The notes: generated from the letters alone by a model not told the origin. Positions 28,267-40,097 are shown, numbered from the stretch's first letter. The stretch is DNA of 64,000 nt from Cottoperca gobio (GCF_900634415.1 NC_041370.1:21029835-21093834), one strand, 5' to 3'. Numbers and translations are program-made.

Positions 28267-28720
28267 TTAATGTTTAAATAAATAAAGCATCATTTTGATA
28301 ACAAAATATAAGCATAGATAACAGAATATAAGCATAGATAACAAAAGGAAAGTCCTCCGTTTCATGTTCACTAACTGTCGCTGGACACGCCGCTCGCAAA
28401 TCACTCGAATAATAGCTTTCCTCCTGCGCATGAAGACAGTAGTAGCTTCATAAAATGCAGAATTTAACTGCACAACAGCTGCTAGCATAAACAACAGCAC
28501 CTGTAATTTATTATCCATTTTGAATCAAACAGTGGTCATGGCTGATGTGACACGTCACGGCGGATACGACCCAATCAAGAAGCGAACTTCAGTGTCTGCG
28601 TCAGCGTTTTCAATGGTCCCCCTTTTAGGGGCTCAAAAACGCTAGAGTAGTGTGGACGCTAGGCATAAACGTAGTAGTGGAACAGTAAGGCATTGTCCAC
28701 ACGTAGATGGAGTTTTTTGT
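28267..28720 (-). mobile_element. Possible DNA transposon fragment (PIF/Harbinger-like?)
   Basis: A minus-strand frame of 83 residues (28267-28518) starts with a hydrophobic stretch then an Arg-rich region (MRRRKAIIRVICERRVQRQL). It is preceded by GC-richer DNA with 'tgtccacacgtagatgg' and 'gtgtggacgc' words, typical of terminal regions of some fish DNA transposons. No DDE nuclease domain is present. The family assignment is a guess; a chance ORF is also possible. Confidence 0.3.
28298..28347. repeat. 20-bp tandem repeat, 2.5 copies
   Basis: The unit 'ataacaaaatataagcatag' is followed by a copy with one change and then a half copy. Confidence 0.9.
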
Positions 28721-28889
28721 AAATGTAGCTTTTTCTACAGGTTTCTTTTTTGCATTTTCTAATGAACAGGATTTTCTTTGAGAACGAAAGAGGACAAAAC
28801 TCTGTTCCTGTTCTTAAACAGAGCCATTTAGTGGCTCATGGGCGTCGTCAATGAGGATCTGGCACAGTGTAAGATGGCCTTGCTCAGAG

Positions 28890-29115
28890 ACGAGCATGTT
28901 TCACAAACAGGCCGAGCAATTATAGCCTGAATAATTACGCGCTGAAGAGGAGACACGATTCGCCCCACTGATCAGCAAAGTTCATGTGAAGTTATAATTA
29001 AACAATAACTCGTTTACAAATGAACGCACACACGCATTTGTGTACTTAAGTGTGCAAAGTGTAATTAGCTGCGATGCATCTGAGTGAGATTGGAGAACAA
29101 CAATGTCAAATGGTG
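28890..29115. promoter_or_regulatory. Candidate conserved regulatory segment
   Basis: Repeat-free, with many homeodomain-type cores: 'gcaattatagcctgaataat', 'gttataattaaac', 'gtgtaattagctgcg', plus 'gcgatgcatctg'. The density suggests an enhancer near pou3f2, but no conservation test was possible. Confidence 0.28.
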
Positions 29116-29637
29116 GAATTATGTTCTGCTTGTGAGCTTGTATCACTGTTATCTGTGTGCTGGGGGGAGGAGGAGCAGGAGGAGGAGGCAAAGAGAGATA
29201 GACAGATTGAGTGAGTGATTGATACAGAAGGCTGATTCATCTTCACACCATTCAGAGATGGACATGCTGTTTGACAGGAAAACGTTGTACAAAGACATTA
29301 GATTAAGATCTCTGGGGGGTAAATAAAGTTAGCCACAGAAACATTAATTTTACAAATTAATTGAATTCAAAAGTTAAAATGACCCCAGGTAATCGTATTG
29401 AAACATTATGTTGTTATGTTAAATGACATTATGTGATCTGAGTAAGATTATGTATTAATGTTGTTCCTTCAGACAGACAGACGGAAGCAGATTAGGGCCA
29501 GAAATAAGGAAGCAAAAAAGTATTCCTTTTGCATTTAGAGAATGAAGCTGAAATGTCGAGAATAAGGGTCGAACTTTTAGTATTAGAGCCATGCATTAGA
29601 CAAATATTCAAAATATATTTATATACTCCAGAATAGT

Positions 29638-29700
29638 CGAAATGTTGAGAGTAAAGTTGAAATGTTGATAAAAAAGTTGAAATGTTGAGAATAAGCATCA
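29638..29700. repeat. Short tandem repeat, unit about 20 bp
   Basis: Three copies of 'gaaatgttgagaataaagtt'-like units, part of a wider degenerate field (29545-29720) with the same words. Confidence 0.8.
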
Positions 29701-30289
29701 AACTTTTGCGAATAAATTACTAGCGGTTGTGCATATACTGAAAGTTGGACTTGTTTTTGGACATTTGGACATTTTCCCCCCTTATGCTTGGCCCTTATTG
29801 TCTTCCGTAGATATATCTGCCTGATCACGCTTACATTTATCTCTCTCATTTTTTTGTGTGTGTCAGGGCTGAATGTGCTGAGTCAGCATCTAACCATGCC
29901 TTGACACCAGAAAGAATACTGTTACGTCCCACTTCATTACCTATCGCTGGAGGCACTGGCTGCCTCTGTCACTGAAAAAGAAGTGTCCTTGTTCAACAGC
30001 TCTAAAAGCTAACAGGTTTACTTACAGAGGAGGCCCTCTTAATGTAGTCTAGACAGGTAGAAGAGAGGAGTATATATATATATATATACAGTAACCTGAT
30101 AGAACAGCCTGAACAGCTTTTACAGGCTGAGATGTCCTTTCACATGTAACGTTTGATTTTCTCAGCAGACCTTTGCAACAATAAGCACAGATCTGTAAGG
30201 CTCCTGTGGAGTTAGGTTAAAGGTCTGTAAAGCAAGTGTAGGGTTATTGGGATTATCTGGCTACAGCTTCATTTTTACTTTTGAGTTTA

Positions 30290-30370
30290 GGGTTGTAACT
30301 AACGATACATTTTGTTATTGATTAATCCGTCAATTATTTTTGCTATGAATTATTTAGTCTATTAAAATGT
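30290..30370. repeat. Fragment of 'attgattaatccgtcaatta' repeat
   Basis: The words 'ttgtaactaacgatac' and 'ttattgattaatccgtc' match the start of a common fish repeat. A longer copy is at 45772-45990, and another part of the same family is at 42400-42540. Confidence 0.55.
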
Positions 30371-31729
30371 CTGATGCTTCTAATAACATTAATGTTGCCT
30401 CTGCTCGATTCAAATGTCTCAGTAAGCCACACTGACTGTGTGACAGTGAGACGCACAATACCAGGAGCCTGAAACTGAAGCAGCTACATGGAGTTCAGCC
30501 ATCATCCCTCATTATATTATTCACACCTGTGTTTCTCTACTGTGACGTGTCAAATGCTTCTGTGGAAAATCCCTTTTGCTTGTTTTGCCCAACCATTGGT
30601 TCAAAACCTGAAGATATTCAATATAAAGAACGTCAAAGTGATAAACATCCTTAGATTGGAGTATCTGGAGCTGGGAGTGTTTTTATTTGATAGTTGACTT
30701 AACCCTTTGATGGTCTTCTCTGCCGTTTGTGTTGCCTTATTGAAAAGTGTGTCGTACTTCACGCAAACATCTCTGGCACTCAGTAAAAACACAGCAACTT
30801 CCAGAACTGTTCAGGTGGCTTCCTTCCAGGAAATAAAAGAGATCCCTTTCGTCCTGCCCTGTTTGACAGTTTGAAAACAGATGAAAAAGTCTTAGAACTT
30901 GTGAAGAAAGTTAATATAGCTTCCTGAAACTGCAACTGAATACTAATCATGAACTTTTGTAAATGTGATAAATCTAACGTTATTCCACTGTGCTTTTATT
31001 GAAATGATTATATCAGTGTGATTTTTATGACATTTCCTAAATGTTTTCAATGAAAATAAAGTAATCATTAGGAAGATCTGGAGTGATATTGCACTGGTAA
31101 AAATGAGTCAGTTTAATCGCAATTCAGATTGGGGATGCATCTCCTGCCCAACGTGTCCCGATTGAGACAGAGATAGTTTGAAGAAAATCACAAGAATATA
31201 ATCCATCATCTAAAAAACGGACAGGTCTCATGTAGTTCTATAAAGACTAAACCTTTTATTATTTATTTATTCATCTTTAATATATGTTTTAATGTTCATG
31301 TTATATCTAGAATGTTTAAATTCTTGTTTTACACTTAGCTCTTGACCATAAAAAGAGACATGTGTTACTAACAAACTGTGTTTGGCAGACTGGTCAAGTT
31401 CAAGAGTTTGGGTTATTTTTCCTCCATAACATGTCTCAAAATCTCATAATTGACCAGTGCATGAAAAAATTATGTTTTTTGCCTGAGGTGTCTCGCCATA
31501 AGTTAATGATTTAGCATAGATCTGAATATTTTATAGATTTTTTTACCCAACCGTCACGACAATATAATGACATAACAGCTTGGACTCACCCTCGGGTCAT
31601 GCTGCTGTCGCTAGATGGCGCTAGAACACCGACTATTCCCCTCTGTGTTTCTCCACAGCTCAGCGCCACAACACTGGAGTGTGTGCGTGCGTGCGTGTGT
31701 GTTTTGTTCTTCCCTGGGAGCCTAATGGG

Positions 31730-31955
31730 AAATTTCAAGTCACCTAAATAAAAAGGAAGGTGTAATTAACGCGACGCGCTATTAATCGCATCTGCTAGAG
31801 AGCGGATGAAGGGCACGAGGGCGTACTTTTTTTGATTACTGGGCTTCACAAAAGTCTACTTCAGAGATCAGACAGAGGGCTTTATTTCCGGGTGTCGATT
31901 CGTGCCAGGCATCCAAATGGCAGGTCAAATGGTCGAGCGATGATGATGCAGAGAG
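31730..31955. promoter_or_regulatory. Candidate conserved regulatory segment
   Basis: A low-repeat block with 'aggtgtaattaacgcgacg', 'gctattaatcgcatctg', 'tttttgattactgggc' and 'ggtcaaatggtcgagcg'. Dense homeodomain cores (TAATTA, ATTAAT) and unusual CpG content for this AT-rich setting make it a good enhancer candidate. Conservation unproven. Confidence 0.3.
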
Positions 31956-33204
31956 GGACATCTTTTATTTCCCTGCACCAACAACAAAACAGCATGTGAA
32001 AATGATACACTGCTTTGTAATGTGTAACACCTTCTGTATCTCTGAGGGATAATACGCACTCTGCTTATTATCCCATAGAGAAGCCAATTAACCATATTGT
32101 CGTTGATTAAAAATACTAACAAGTCCAATAAGGTCACAGAAAAAAATCATTTTTGAATAGGAATCCATAGAGTATAGTCCTGGGTATTATCGGGAAATGA
32201 CGGTGTATTATTATTTTTAAATGTAAAGACGCTGCTTTTACGTCATCATTCTGTCAAAAAATAAAATATAACTGCAGTCATGGTTGGAGAATCACAGTTA
32301 AAGTTAGCGAGTTCATTGCAATACCCATGTAAAATTGATACGTTTATTCTCCTCTTTCAGTGGATACATGAAATACAAGAGCGCCCTACTTTTATTATTA
32401 TTTTGATGATCATTGGTCAATGCCATCAATAACTGATCAGCTATTGATTAATCGATCCTCCTCGTTTGCCTTGTAATGTTGAGGTAAAGCTCACTCGCTC
32501 ATCTTTTCACACTGCTGCAAACATCAGGACTGGCAGCTCGTGCAGCTCGTGCAGTGAAATGGAGAAGAATCCCATTGTAATTCATATTATTACAACCACA
32601 CAGGGGAACACGTTTGGCCTTTTTTCTAGTTATGCAGGAAGTGGCAGGAAAATAGCAACTTTGCATTCTATCAGCTCAAAATAAAATAGATTTTAGAAAG
32701 ATGCTCATACAAATATCACACCACAGGTTCCTATGGGAATATTAGAGATAAAGTGAATAGGAAAATACCATCAGGGTCACCACTGTCAGTGTCGCTGTCA
32801 TTACAGAAGTGTTATAGTGGATTGTTTTTCTTCTAAGCTTTTAAGCATTTTTTTTATCCATTGATCTTGAACTTTCTGTTTTGATGGGACAAAATGTAAT
32901 CCATAAATTCTGTAAAAACAGCAAACCTGCATTAAAAGCTGTATTTAAATCTCACAACCCTGTTGTTTTGTTAACATTCAGTTTAAAGTCAGCTCAAGTG
33001 AAGCCAAACATGGTCAACACATTGCAATTGTTTTGTCTGGTGTAGTTTTCCTTGCTTTCCAATTATAGAGGAAAAAAATCATCTAAGATCATGAGCAGAG
33101 AAATACATTTTAAAATGCTACTAATCTTTGGATATCTACATGGTTATTTTTAGTCCATCATAATGTGAATGTGCAACAGAGAAAGTCAAACCTTCTTGCT
33201 CTAA

Positions 33205-33296
33205 ATGAAATAGGAGGGACATTACCATGTTGGACCCCTTTCAATCCTCCTAAGGACCACTATTGGTCCTCGGTCCCCACTTTGGGAACCCCTAAT
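33205..33296. repeat. Fragment of 'cactttgggaacccctaat' repeat
   Basis: The string 'ttggacccctttcaatcctc' then 'ccactttgggaacccc' is a frequent fish repeat end in reverse orientation. Confidence 0.5.
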
Positions 33297-34336
33297 TTAA
33301 CCCTGGATGGAAGCTGTGGTTTTCACAGCCAAAGCCAGTCTATTTAAAAGCAGCCTGGGGCAGAAACAACACATCATCGGCTCACAATCTTCCATTCATC
33401 AACCCTGATTTTCTCTCAGCCATTAATTCCACCCAAACGAATGAGCTCAAAGCAAGAAGCGTCTTCTTTTTTAACACCACAGATGTCAGGCAGATAGTGA
33501 ACTCACAGCAGCAGTTTGCTGAATTCAAATGAAAAAAAATACATTTAGCCTCGACGTTGGAAAAAAGCTGTTTAATATCAACCCCATTATTTAAAAATGT
33601 GCAAGTCCGTTGTTCGTGGGTCAAGTGATGAAACACCTACAGGCGCTTTATCACCTCTGCTTTATCTACCCCAAGTTCATCCAGTGAATATGACATAGCC
33701 TATAGTATCCCCCAAAAACCAAAGGACTGATTTAACAAGCATTTAAACAAAAGAACAATAGAACAGCGTCGGGTTGCTACAGGTCTACATCCCACAACTT
33801 GGATTTCCAGTGAATTATGAGTTGGATCGATTCATTAAAGCTACTGAGGAAAGATTTCAATGCCATGGTCGTTTCTGCGTGTTGTTTTCTGCAGGATAAA
33901 ACATAAATCAGGAGGGGAAAAAAATAAAAGATGTTTCCACATGAGAGAAAAAAAAAGAAAACAAGTCCCTGGATATCTGTTTTTGCATAAAACGAAAAGC
34001 AAGCTACTGCACGGAGAAAAAGATGTATATACATTTAGCTGTGACGGTTTTAGGCTGTGGCAATCCCGCTGAAAAATCAAAAATATGTCTCTCTTAATTC
34101 TTCCCTACAAAACAAAAGCCTTCTCGGTGTCATTTCATATATATCTCGCACTTTGTGTCATCTATAAAACCCATTGTATAATAAATTACAATCTCATTAA
34201 CAATTCTAAAAAATAAAATAAAATGTCTACGAGCAATTTCCTCCCATGTAATAAAGCAACATAGACGAAGATGAACAAAATGGCTGAAGTAAAATGCATG
34301 GCAACGACCTCAAAAACAAATTAAAATAACACCTTG

Positions 34337-34338
<2 letters not shown>

Positions 34339-34413
<75 letters not shown>
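34339..34413. repeat. (TAA)n microsatellite
   Basis: About 24 pure TAA units. It faces a (TTA)n tract 67 bp downstream (34480-34532), so the pair forms an inverted repeat. Confidence 0.97.
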
Positions 34414-34414
<1 letters not shown>

Positions 34415-34478
34415 GTTTTGATCATATGCTGCAATTTTTTGGAATGTTACTAAAATGTGTTCTGGGAATCTAAAGGCC

Positions 34479-34479
<1 letters not shown>

Positions 34480-34531
<52 letters not shown>

Positions 34532-34532
34532 T
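34480..34532. repeat. (TTA)n microsatellite
   Basis: About 17 pure TTA units, the complement of the (TAA)n tract at 34339-34413. Confidence 0.97.
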
Positions 34533-35232
34533 TCTTTTCAAACACACTACTCATGATGCTTATCTTCGTTTTTATCCTCTAGGTCTAATTCATTGTGGAC
34601 AATTCTCTACAATAGTGTTATCGATTCATCTCAATTCAGTCCTGAAAGCACTATATTTTGATTGGAAACACAATCTAATGTCATTTCAGAGCAGTCATCA
34701 AATGGCAGAACAGAACTTCTTAGACAATTTAAAGAAATTAAATTGATTTCACATTTATAGAAAAAAAAAACCTTTAGACTGAAAATAGAATGCGCCACAA
34801 AAAATATTAAACGGTAAACGAGCATAATTTCGGCAACAAAATGAACGTTAAATAGCACACAAATACAAGGCAGTAGGTAGGCTATATGAATGAGACTGGA
34901 TTTAAAAACTCAACCTGTTTGTTTTAGAAAACATCAATCCAAAAAAGTGCCCCAGTGAAGAAAAAAGGGATGAAGCCATGACTTTTAAAGTTATACAATA
35001 TTTACAAAAGTGGATCCAAATGTTCTGTAAGACTTGGTGACATATATTTGTGTAGATATCTATATATCTATAGCCCATCATGTTGTGGAAAAGTGCCAGA
35101 TAATCCAACCAGTCGCCACAGAGCCCTTCCTGAAGCTGGGAGACTCTGAGGGGGGACACATATTGTTGTGAAAATATATAATGGACTTTTTGTTCATTCT
35201 GCTGTCTGACTTTTAATAGAGGTCATACACTT

Positions 35233-35238
35233 TTTATT
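35233..35238 (-). terminator. pou3f2: Candidate pou3f2 poly(A) signal
   Basis: AATAAA on the minus strand, about 0.86 kb after the stop; it is the first such motif downstream. The resulting 3' UTR would include the (TTA)n tract at 35293-35348. Mammalian POU3F2 has a longer 3' UTR, so a more distal signal is also possible. Confidence 0.35.
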
Positions 35239-35291
35239 ATCACTGCAATCAGGCCAATTATTGAAGAGTTTAGCCAGTGAGCTGCACACAT

Positions 35292-35292
<1 letters not shown>

Positions 35293-35348
<56 letters not shown>
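35293..35348. repeat. (TAA)n microsatellite in the likely pou3f2 3' UTR
   Basis: About 18 units. On the pou3f2 sense strand it reads (TTA)n and lies just upstream of the candidate poly(A) signal at 35238-35233. Confidence 0.95.
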
Positions 35349-35350
<2 letters not shown>

Positions 35351-36096
35351 AAAATCATAACTAAATCCTGACCTCTGTCCTCACAGAATAAATAAGAGCT
35401 GGATGGCTGCAGTTTGCCAGCAGTGTTTTGAATGCAGAGCGGCTCTGTGCTGCTGCCTGGCTGACAGATGGGACTCAGGCGATGCTCACCCTCAGCTGGA
35501 CTTCACTGGACTGGGGCTGCAGCCTTTACTGGCCTTCAGTTTACTCTATTAACGCAGCTTCTTTGACTCCCCCTGCATACACCCACCCACCCACCCACCA
35601 CCATCACTGCTGGACGCACAATTTGGGGCTACAAAACTAAACGCCTTTGTATTTGCTTTCCCTTTTACGCACAGGAAAAAAATGTGTTGTTGTGTGATTT
35701 GTTATATAAAAGTGGTGAATGGAAACCATTCAGCTATGCTTTTCGTCTAAAACCAGGTATCCCTCCTCCCCTCCCTCTTTTTTTTCGTCAAGTATAATTT
35801 CAATACACAATAGGGGCTACACCTTGAAACTGCGTCGACTGGAGTCACAGTGCTGGGCATTTATCCTCGGAGAACACAACACAGGCTTATGTTCCTTTAG
35901 CTCTGGGAGAGGAAAAAAATGTCCTGTCCTCCCCTCACTTATTTTCCATTTCTCAGATATTCACAGCAGATATTGTCACTGCAATGTATTATACATAAAA
36001 CACCCACTATAGTGTCTCATAGTTCAGTGATTTATATATAACCTTGGGGATAAATAAAAAGGATAAACATGTCCTGGAGGAGCGGTCCAGCAGAGT

Positions 36097-37242
36097 TCAT
36101 TGGACCGGGGTCTGGACCCCGTGGTGTGGCGGCGTGTCCCCGTACACATCCTCGCTCCCCGGCAGAGCTCCTCCGGGAGGGGTCATGCGTTTCTCCTTCT
36201 GTCTCCTGTTACAAAACCAAACCCTCACCACTTCTTTCTCCAGGTGCAGACTGTCCGCCAGGCCGATTATTTCCGAAGCTGCCGGTTTAGGGGACTTCAA
36301 AAAATGGCTCTCCAAAGCTCCCTTTACGCTTACCTCGATTGAAGTCCGTTTTTTCCTTTTCCTGCCCTGCGCCGCGATTTTGTCCAGGCTGGTCGGGCTG
36401 CCCGAGGTGGAGTCCGCCTCCTCCAACCACTTGTTCAACAGAGGCTTCAGCTTGCACATGTTTTTGAAGCTGAGCTGCAGGGCCTCAAACCTGCATATGG
36501 TGGTTTGGGAAAACACATTTCCGTACAGGGTCCCCAGGGCGAGTCCCACGTCCGCTTGCGTGAAGCCCAGTTTGATCCTCCGCTGTTTGAACTGCTTGGC
36601 AAACTGTTCCAAGTCGTCCGAGGTCGGCGTATCCTCGTCCGAGTGGTCGTGGTGGCTCTGCGACCGGTGCTGGTGCTGATGCTGGGACGGAGGGTGGCCG
36701 TGATCGCTGAGGTGCGGGCTGTGGTGCTCGTCATGACTGTCTCTTAGGTTGTGGTGGTGCATCCCCTGCGCGCTGCCTGGGATCAGCCCGTTGACGCTGA
36801 AGCCCGGCTGGGAGTAAATAAGGCTTTGGCCGTTCGTCGTGGCCATGCTCGGTATGTGCGCCGCGGTGGTGGTTCTCCACGCCCGGGCGTCGTGGTGGTT
36901 CCCGTGCGTCTGGTGCACCAGGTGTGGCGGCCGGGACTGGTGTTGCAGGTTGCTGCTGGAGTTGTGCATCTCGTCCCGGGCGCTCTGTACCGCGGGTTTG
37001 ATGTCCTGCTCCGCGCCGAGCGGGCTGGAGGACCACGGGGCTGTGTCTCCGTGGGACAGCGCCGTGATCCACTGATGTGCGTGGCTGAGCGTGTGGCTGT
37101 TGCTCTGCAGCGGGTAGTCGCTCTGCAACAGGCTCTGCGCGTCCCGGTACGCCGTGGCTTGCTGCATGCTGCCGGGCTCCGAGTGCACGATGGATGCGCT
37201 GGAGGTGAGGATGCTGTAGTGGTTAGACGCTGCGGTCGCCAT
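36097..37242 (-). CDS. pou3f2: POU class 3 homeobox 2 (Brn2), intronless
   Basis: A single frame of 381 codons reads from ATG at 37242 down to TGA at 36099-36097. The start was chosen because MATAASNHYS is the conserved POU3F2 N-terminus; an in-frame ATG 23 codons upstream (37311) lacks that support. POU3F1 and POU3F3 start differently. Residues 51-64 (TLSHAHQWITALSH) are the conserved N-terminal block. A His-rich stretch spans about 162-199. The POU-specific domain is about 204-278 (DDLEQFAKQFKQRRIKLGFT) and the homeodomain about 293-352 (RKRKKRTSIEV, recognition helix VWFCNRRQKEKR). The C-terminus is TPPHHGVQTPVQ. The long poly-Gly and poly-Gln tracts of mammals are absent. The product binds octamer-type DNA in neural progenitors. 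It is convergent with fbxl4, as in human. Whether this is the a or b teleost copy cannot be decided here. Confidence 0.97.
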   Translation of the reverse strand: MATAASNHYSILTSSASIVHSEPGSMQQATAYRDAQSLLQSDYPLQSNSHTLSHAHQWITALSHGDTAPWSSSPLGAEQDIKPAVQSARDEMHNSSSNLQHQSRPPHLVHQTHGNHHDARAWRTTTAAHIPSMATTNGQSLIYSQPGFSVNGLIPGSAQGMHHHNLRDSHDEHHSPHLSDHGHPPSQHQHQHRSQSHHDHSDEDTPTSDDLEQFAKQFKQRRIKLGFTQADVGLALGTLYGNVFSQTTICRFEALQLSFKNMCKLKPLLNKWLEEADSTSGSPTSLDKIAAQGRKRKKRTSIEVSVKGALESHFLKSPKPAASEIIGLADSLHLEKEVVRVWFCNRRQKEKRMTPPGGALPGSEDVYGDTPPHHGVQTPVQ

Positions 37243-37560
37243 GACTCTCGGAGCCGGACTGGTCGCTCTTATTAAAGGAACCTCGCATTTGACAGATCCT
37301 CTCCTGCCCACAGGCGGCTCTCAGGCGCTCTGCCAAGTGGACGCCGAGGCGCACCTGGACTCCGCCACGCCCCCGCCGCTCATTGGACGTCCAAGGATGA
37401 TGGACGTGGTTACTAAGGGCAACGACGCAGCGATTGGCTGTGGGAAAGTCTCAACAAACACTACTCTCTTTGTTGGAGAGGTGCGAGTTGAGGCTCCCGT
37501 GGAAGCGGAGAGCCGGAGTGCAGCATGGGGAGACGGAGCACCGGGATCAGCAGTGCAACT
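37243..37560 (-). promoter_or_regulatory. pou3f2: pou3f2 promoter region
   Basis: GC-rich DNA immediately 5' of the gene. Read on the minus strand it has CCAAT boxes at 37386-37382 and 37437-37433 and a GC/KLF box (ggcgggggcgtggcgg) at 37377-37362. The spacing, about 120-195 bp upstream of the start codon, fits a short leader and a proximal promoter. A weak TATA-like run (tttaataa) at about 37275-37268 seems too close to the ATG to be the main TATA box. Confidence 0.5.
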
Positions 37561-40095
37561 GTAAGATGCAGTTGATTTACTTTGATAATCATGTATCAAG
37601 ACTCAGGCTGAGCGTAGCTGAGATCCAGGAGACCAAGATTAACACAGAAGCTCTGCAGTGCAGGATATACAGTGTGTTCATTGAGGTAGACTTTTGTTTG
37701 TTTTGTTGTTTTTGTTGTTAATTGTTATTGCACACTTACGATATTAAATGTTGTTATGGAAACGTGTTTGGAAAATCTGATTAGGTGAAGTAAACTTCTT
37801 CATAGTAGCAAAGATTGGGAGATTTCACATGACATGCATTTCAAATGCATATTCATAGAAAAGGCCTGAGAGAACAATGTAGTTTAAGGTTTTAGGGCTG
37901 CAGTGTTGCACGTTGTAAACATATTACTATGTCTGTTATTTGTGCAGCGTTGTGTGTGTATGAGATAATATACTGTGTATTGAGACTCTTTATGTGTCAA
38001 TTAACTATTAAATTAGTTTGAGTTAAAGTTAAAATCTAATTTTAAACTAACAACAAGCATACTGACATAACAGCAGATAAAACATATAATGTTGTAAAAT
38101 ATAAAGTTCAATGTGTTATTGTTACTGAAGGAGAAATACATCTATCTATACATCTAGCTTCATTTCTAAATTTGAGATATCAAGTAAAGGAAAAAAGCTC
38201 AGGCATGTTTCAATCAAAACGATTTTATTGGAAAAAATAAAACCGCAAATACATTGGAATTAAATTGTGAGTGAAATAGGCAGTGTGGGACCTCGTGTGT
38301 TGACATTCTCCTGTCTGTTCTAACAGCTTTCAAGTAAAAGTTTTATAGCAGTTTAAACTGAGCTGTGTGTCATTTAAAAAATAAAACCTGACAATGTAAA
38401 GTCCATTATGTCCCTGCTACCTATATATATTTATTTAAATCATTGCTTATCAAAGCTCTTAATGACAGAACCCTGCAACTAACATTCATTAATGTTTGAA
38501 AAAGAGAAGGTTAATATTTCTTTCTCAATTAGGTCTTGTAAATGTAGACATCTTTTATACGTCTTGATTGAAAACTTTTAACAGCCCATAAAGTAAACAA
38601 ATCCACGTTTGTGTCCTAACAGGCTGTAAAGTGAATTAACAAGCCTGCATAGGAGGAGTGGCTACACACAGAACAAGGAGGTTCACTGGATTGAAGTTTA
38701 GGTTCTATATATAGCTTGAATGACCCAAAAGACATTGAAATATGCCATTTCTATATTTCTCAAAATGTTCTTTTAACAATTGTAGTTCATGTGATCCTAA
38801 ATGATTGTTTACTGCACTGAAAAGCATCTTTGTGGGATTAGAACGTGGTGTTGAAAGCCTTTTAGGATTCTTTGGATCCCTAAAAGAGATTAAAAAAAAT
38901 ATTTTCAGGTTTTATATACAACTATTTTAGAGTTTATAGTGTGTGAAAAGCTTCTCTGGCTGCTCATCATCCAGTAAAGTGAGAAAAGACCCAAGTGAAG
39001 AGGAGGATTAAGTCCAGACTCAGGCCTCCAGTCCAGGCAGGGCAGGGAGGGCAGCTTTCCATCCCATCCCAGCTGTCGTCCCCCCAGTGTCAGCTTCAGG
39101 GACCAGGACTTTGTCCAGAGAGGGGACATTCCTGGCCGACCGCTGCTGGTTGCCATAGAGAGAGGTAAATGAAACAACAGCAGTTGCGTCGCTGCTGCCC
39201 CCTCCCACCCCCCTGTTCCTGGACTATCTAAAGGCCTTTATTTAGAGAGGCTCTCTGCTGCGGGGACAAAGCCTTCGCAGGGATAAAGAAGGGAGGGGTA
39301 AAGAGCACAGGGCCCTGAGAAGAGGGAGAAAGGACAAGAAGAAGTGAAAAAGATGAGAGAGATTATGTCTGTCCTCAAAGCAACTCCTCACGCTGCACTG
39401 AGAAACTGTGTGGAGAAAAAATTACAAACAAAAATGTTGCTTGGCAGAAGTATGTTTTAACTTATGAAGCAGTTCCTTAATTTTGAATACTAGAAGGAAT
39501 TAATAATTCCTACTGTGTAGATGCAATTAAAAAGCACTTTTAGTGCATCTATATGGCCTATAACAATTCAATTCACTAGAAATAAAGTAACACATACTGA
39601 CCACAAATTAAACCTATAAATCAAATGAGGCACTTCTTCAATATCCACATTTATAACTTATAAACTATGCAAATGACTGAAACTGTAATTAGACATTGTA
39701 TTTAATAACTTGGACATAGCAGTAAAATTAAAAGGCAATAGAAAAAGCAATTATCAAAGCAATATTTTCACCAAAAATAATCAAACTGTGCAGCAAAAAC
39801 AGAAACGTCTACATAGTGAATATGCACACCCACAAATCATTCTTAGCCAAGTTCATTTATTCTAGAAGTTCACACAAGGACACATGTCATGTGTGTGGAC
39901 TGAGGTGTGTGAACAATGCAGGGTGTAACAAAGGCAAGTGCTAATGAATAAATGTTCTCTGTTCCCTGCGTTATATGACCTGGATTGGATTTTTAAATTG
40001 TACACTGATTTAAATTGTTCTTTAACTCTTCTCTTGTCTTGATGCTGCTTTAGTGGCCACATTAGACATGGTTAATCTCTGAAGTTAATAAAAAA
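37561..40095. other. Gene desert, proximal part
   Basis: No exon was recognised. It is AT-rich with few repeats. A segment at 39010-39320 is more GC-rich (tctaaaggcctttatttaga) but has no clear gene structure. Confidence 0.55.
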
Positions 40096-40097
40096 GA

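Larger units (their letters stand above)
26110..36096. other. Intergenic region between the convergent genes
   Basis: No protein-coding exon was recognised. Its right part is the pou3f2 3' UTR and flank. It contains repeats listed separately (27690, 28267, 28298, 29638, 33205, 34339, 34480, 35293) and three low-repeat segments with homeodomain-type sites listed as candidate regulatory DNA (26636, 28890, 31730). Confidence 0.6.

Noticed and set aside
36044..37275. Long plus-strand ORFs (211 and 174 codons) opposite pou3f2
   Set aside because: They are antisense shadows of a GC-rich coding exon. They have no domain and their ends do not make sense, while the minus-strand frame is an unmistakable POU protein.
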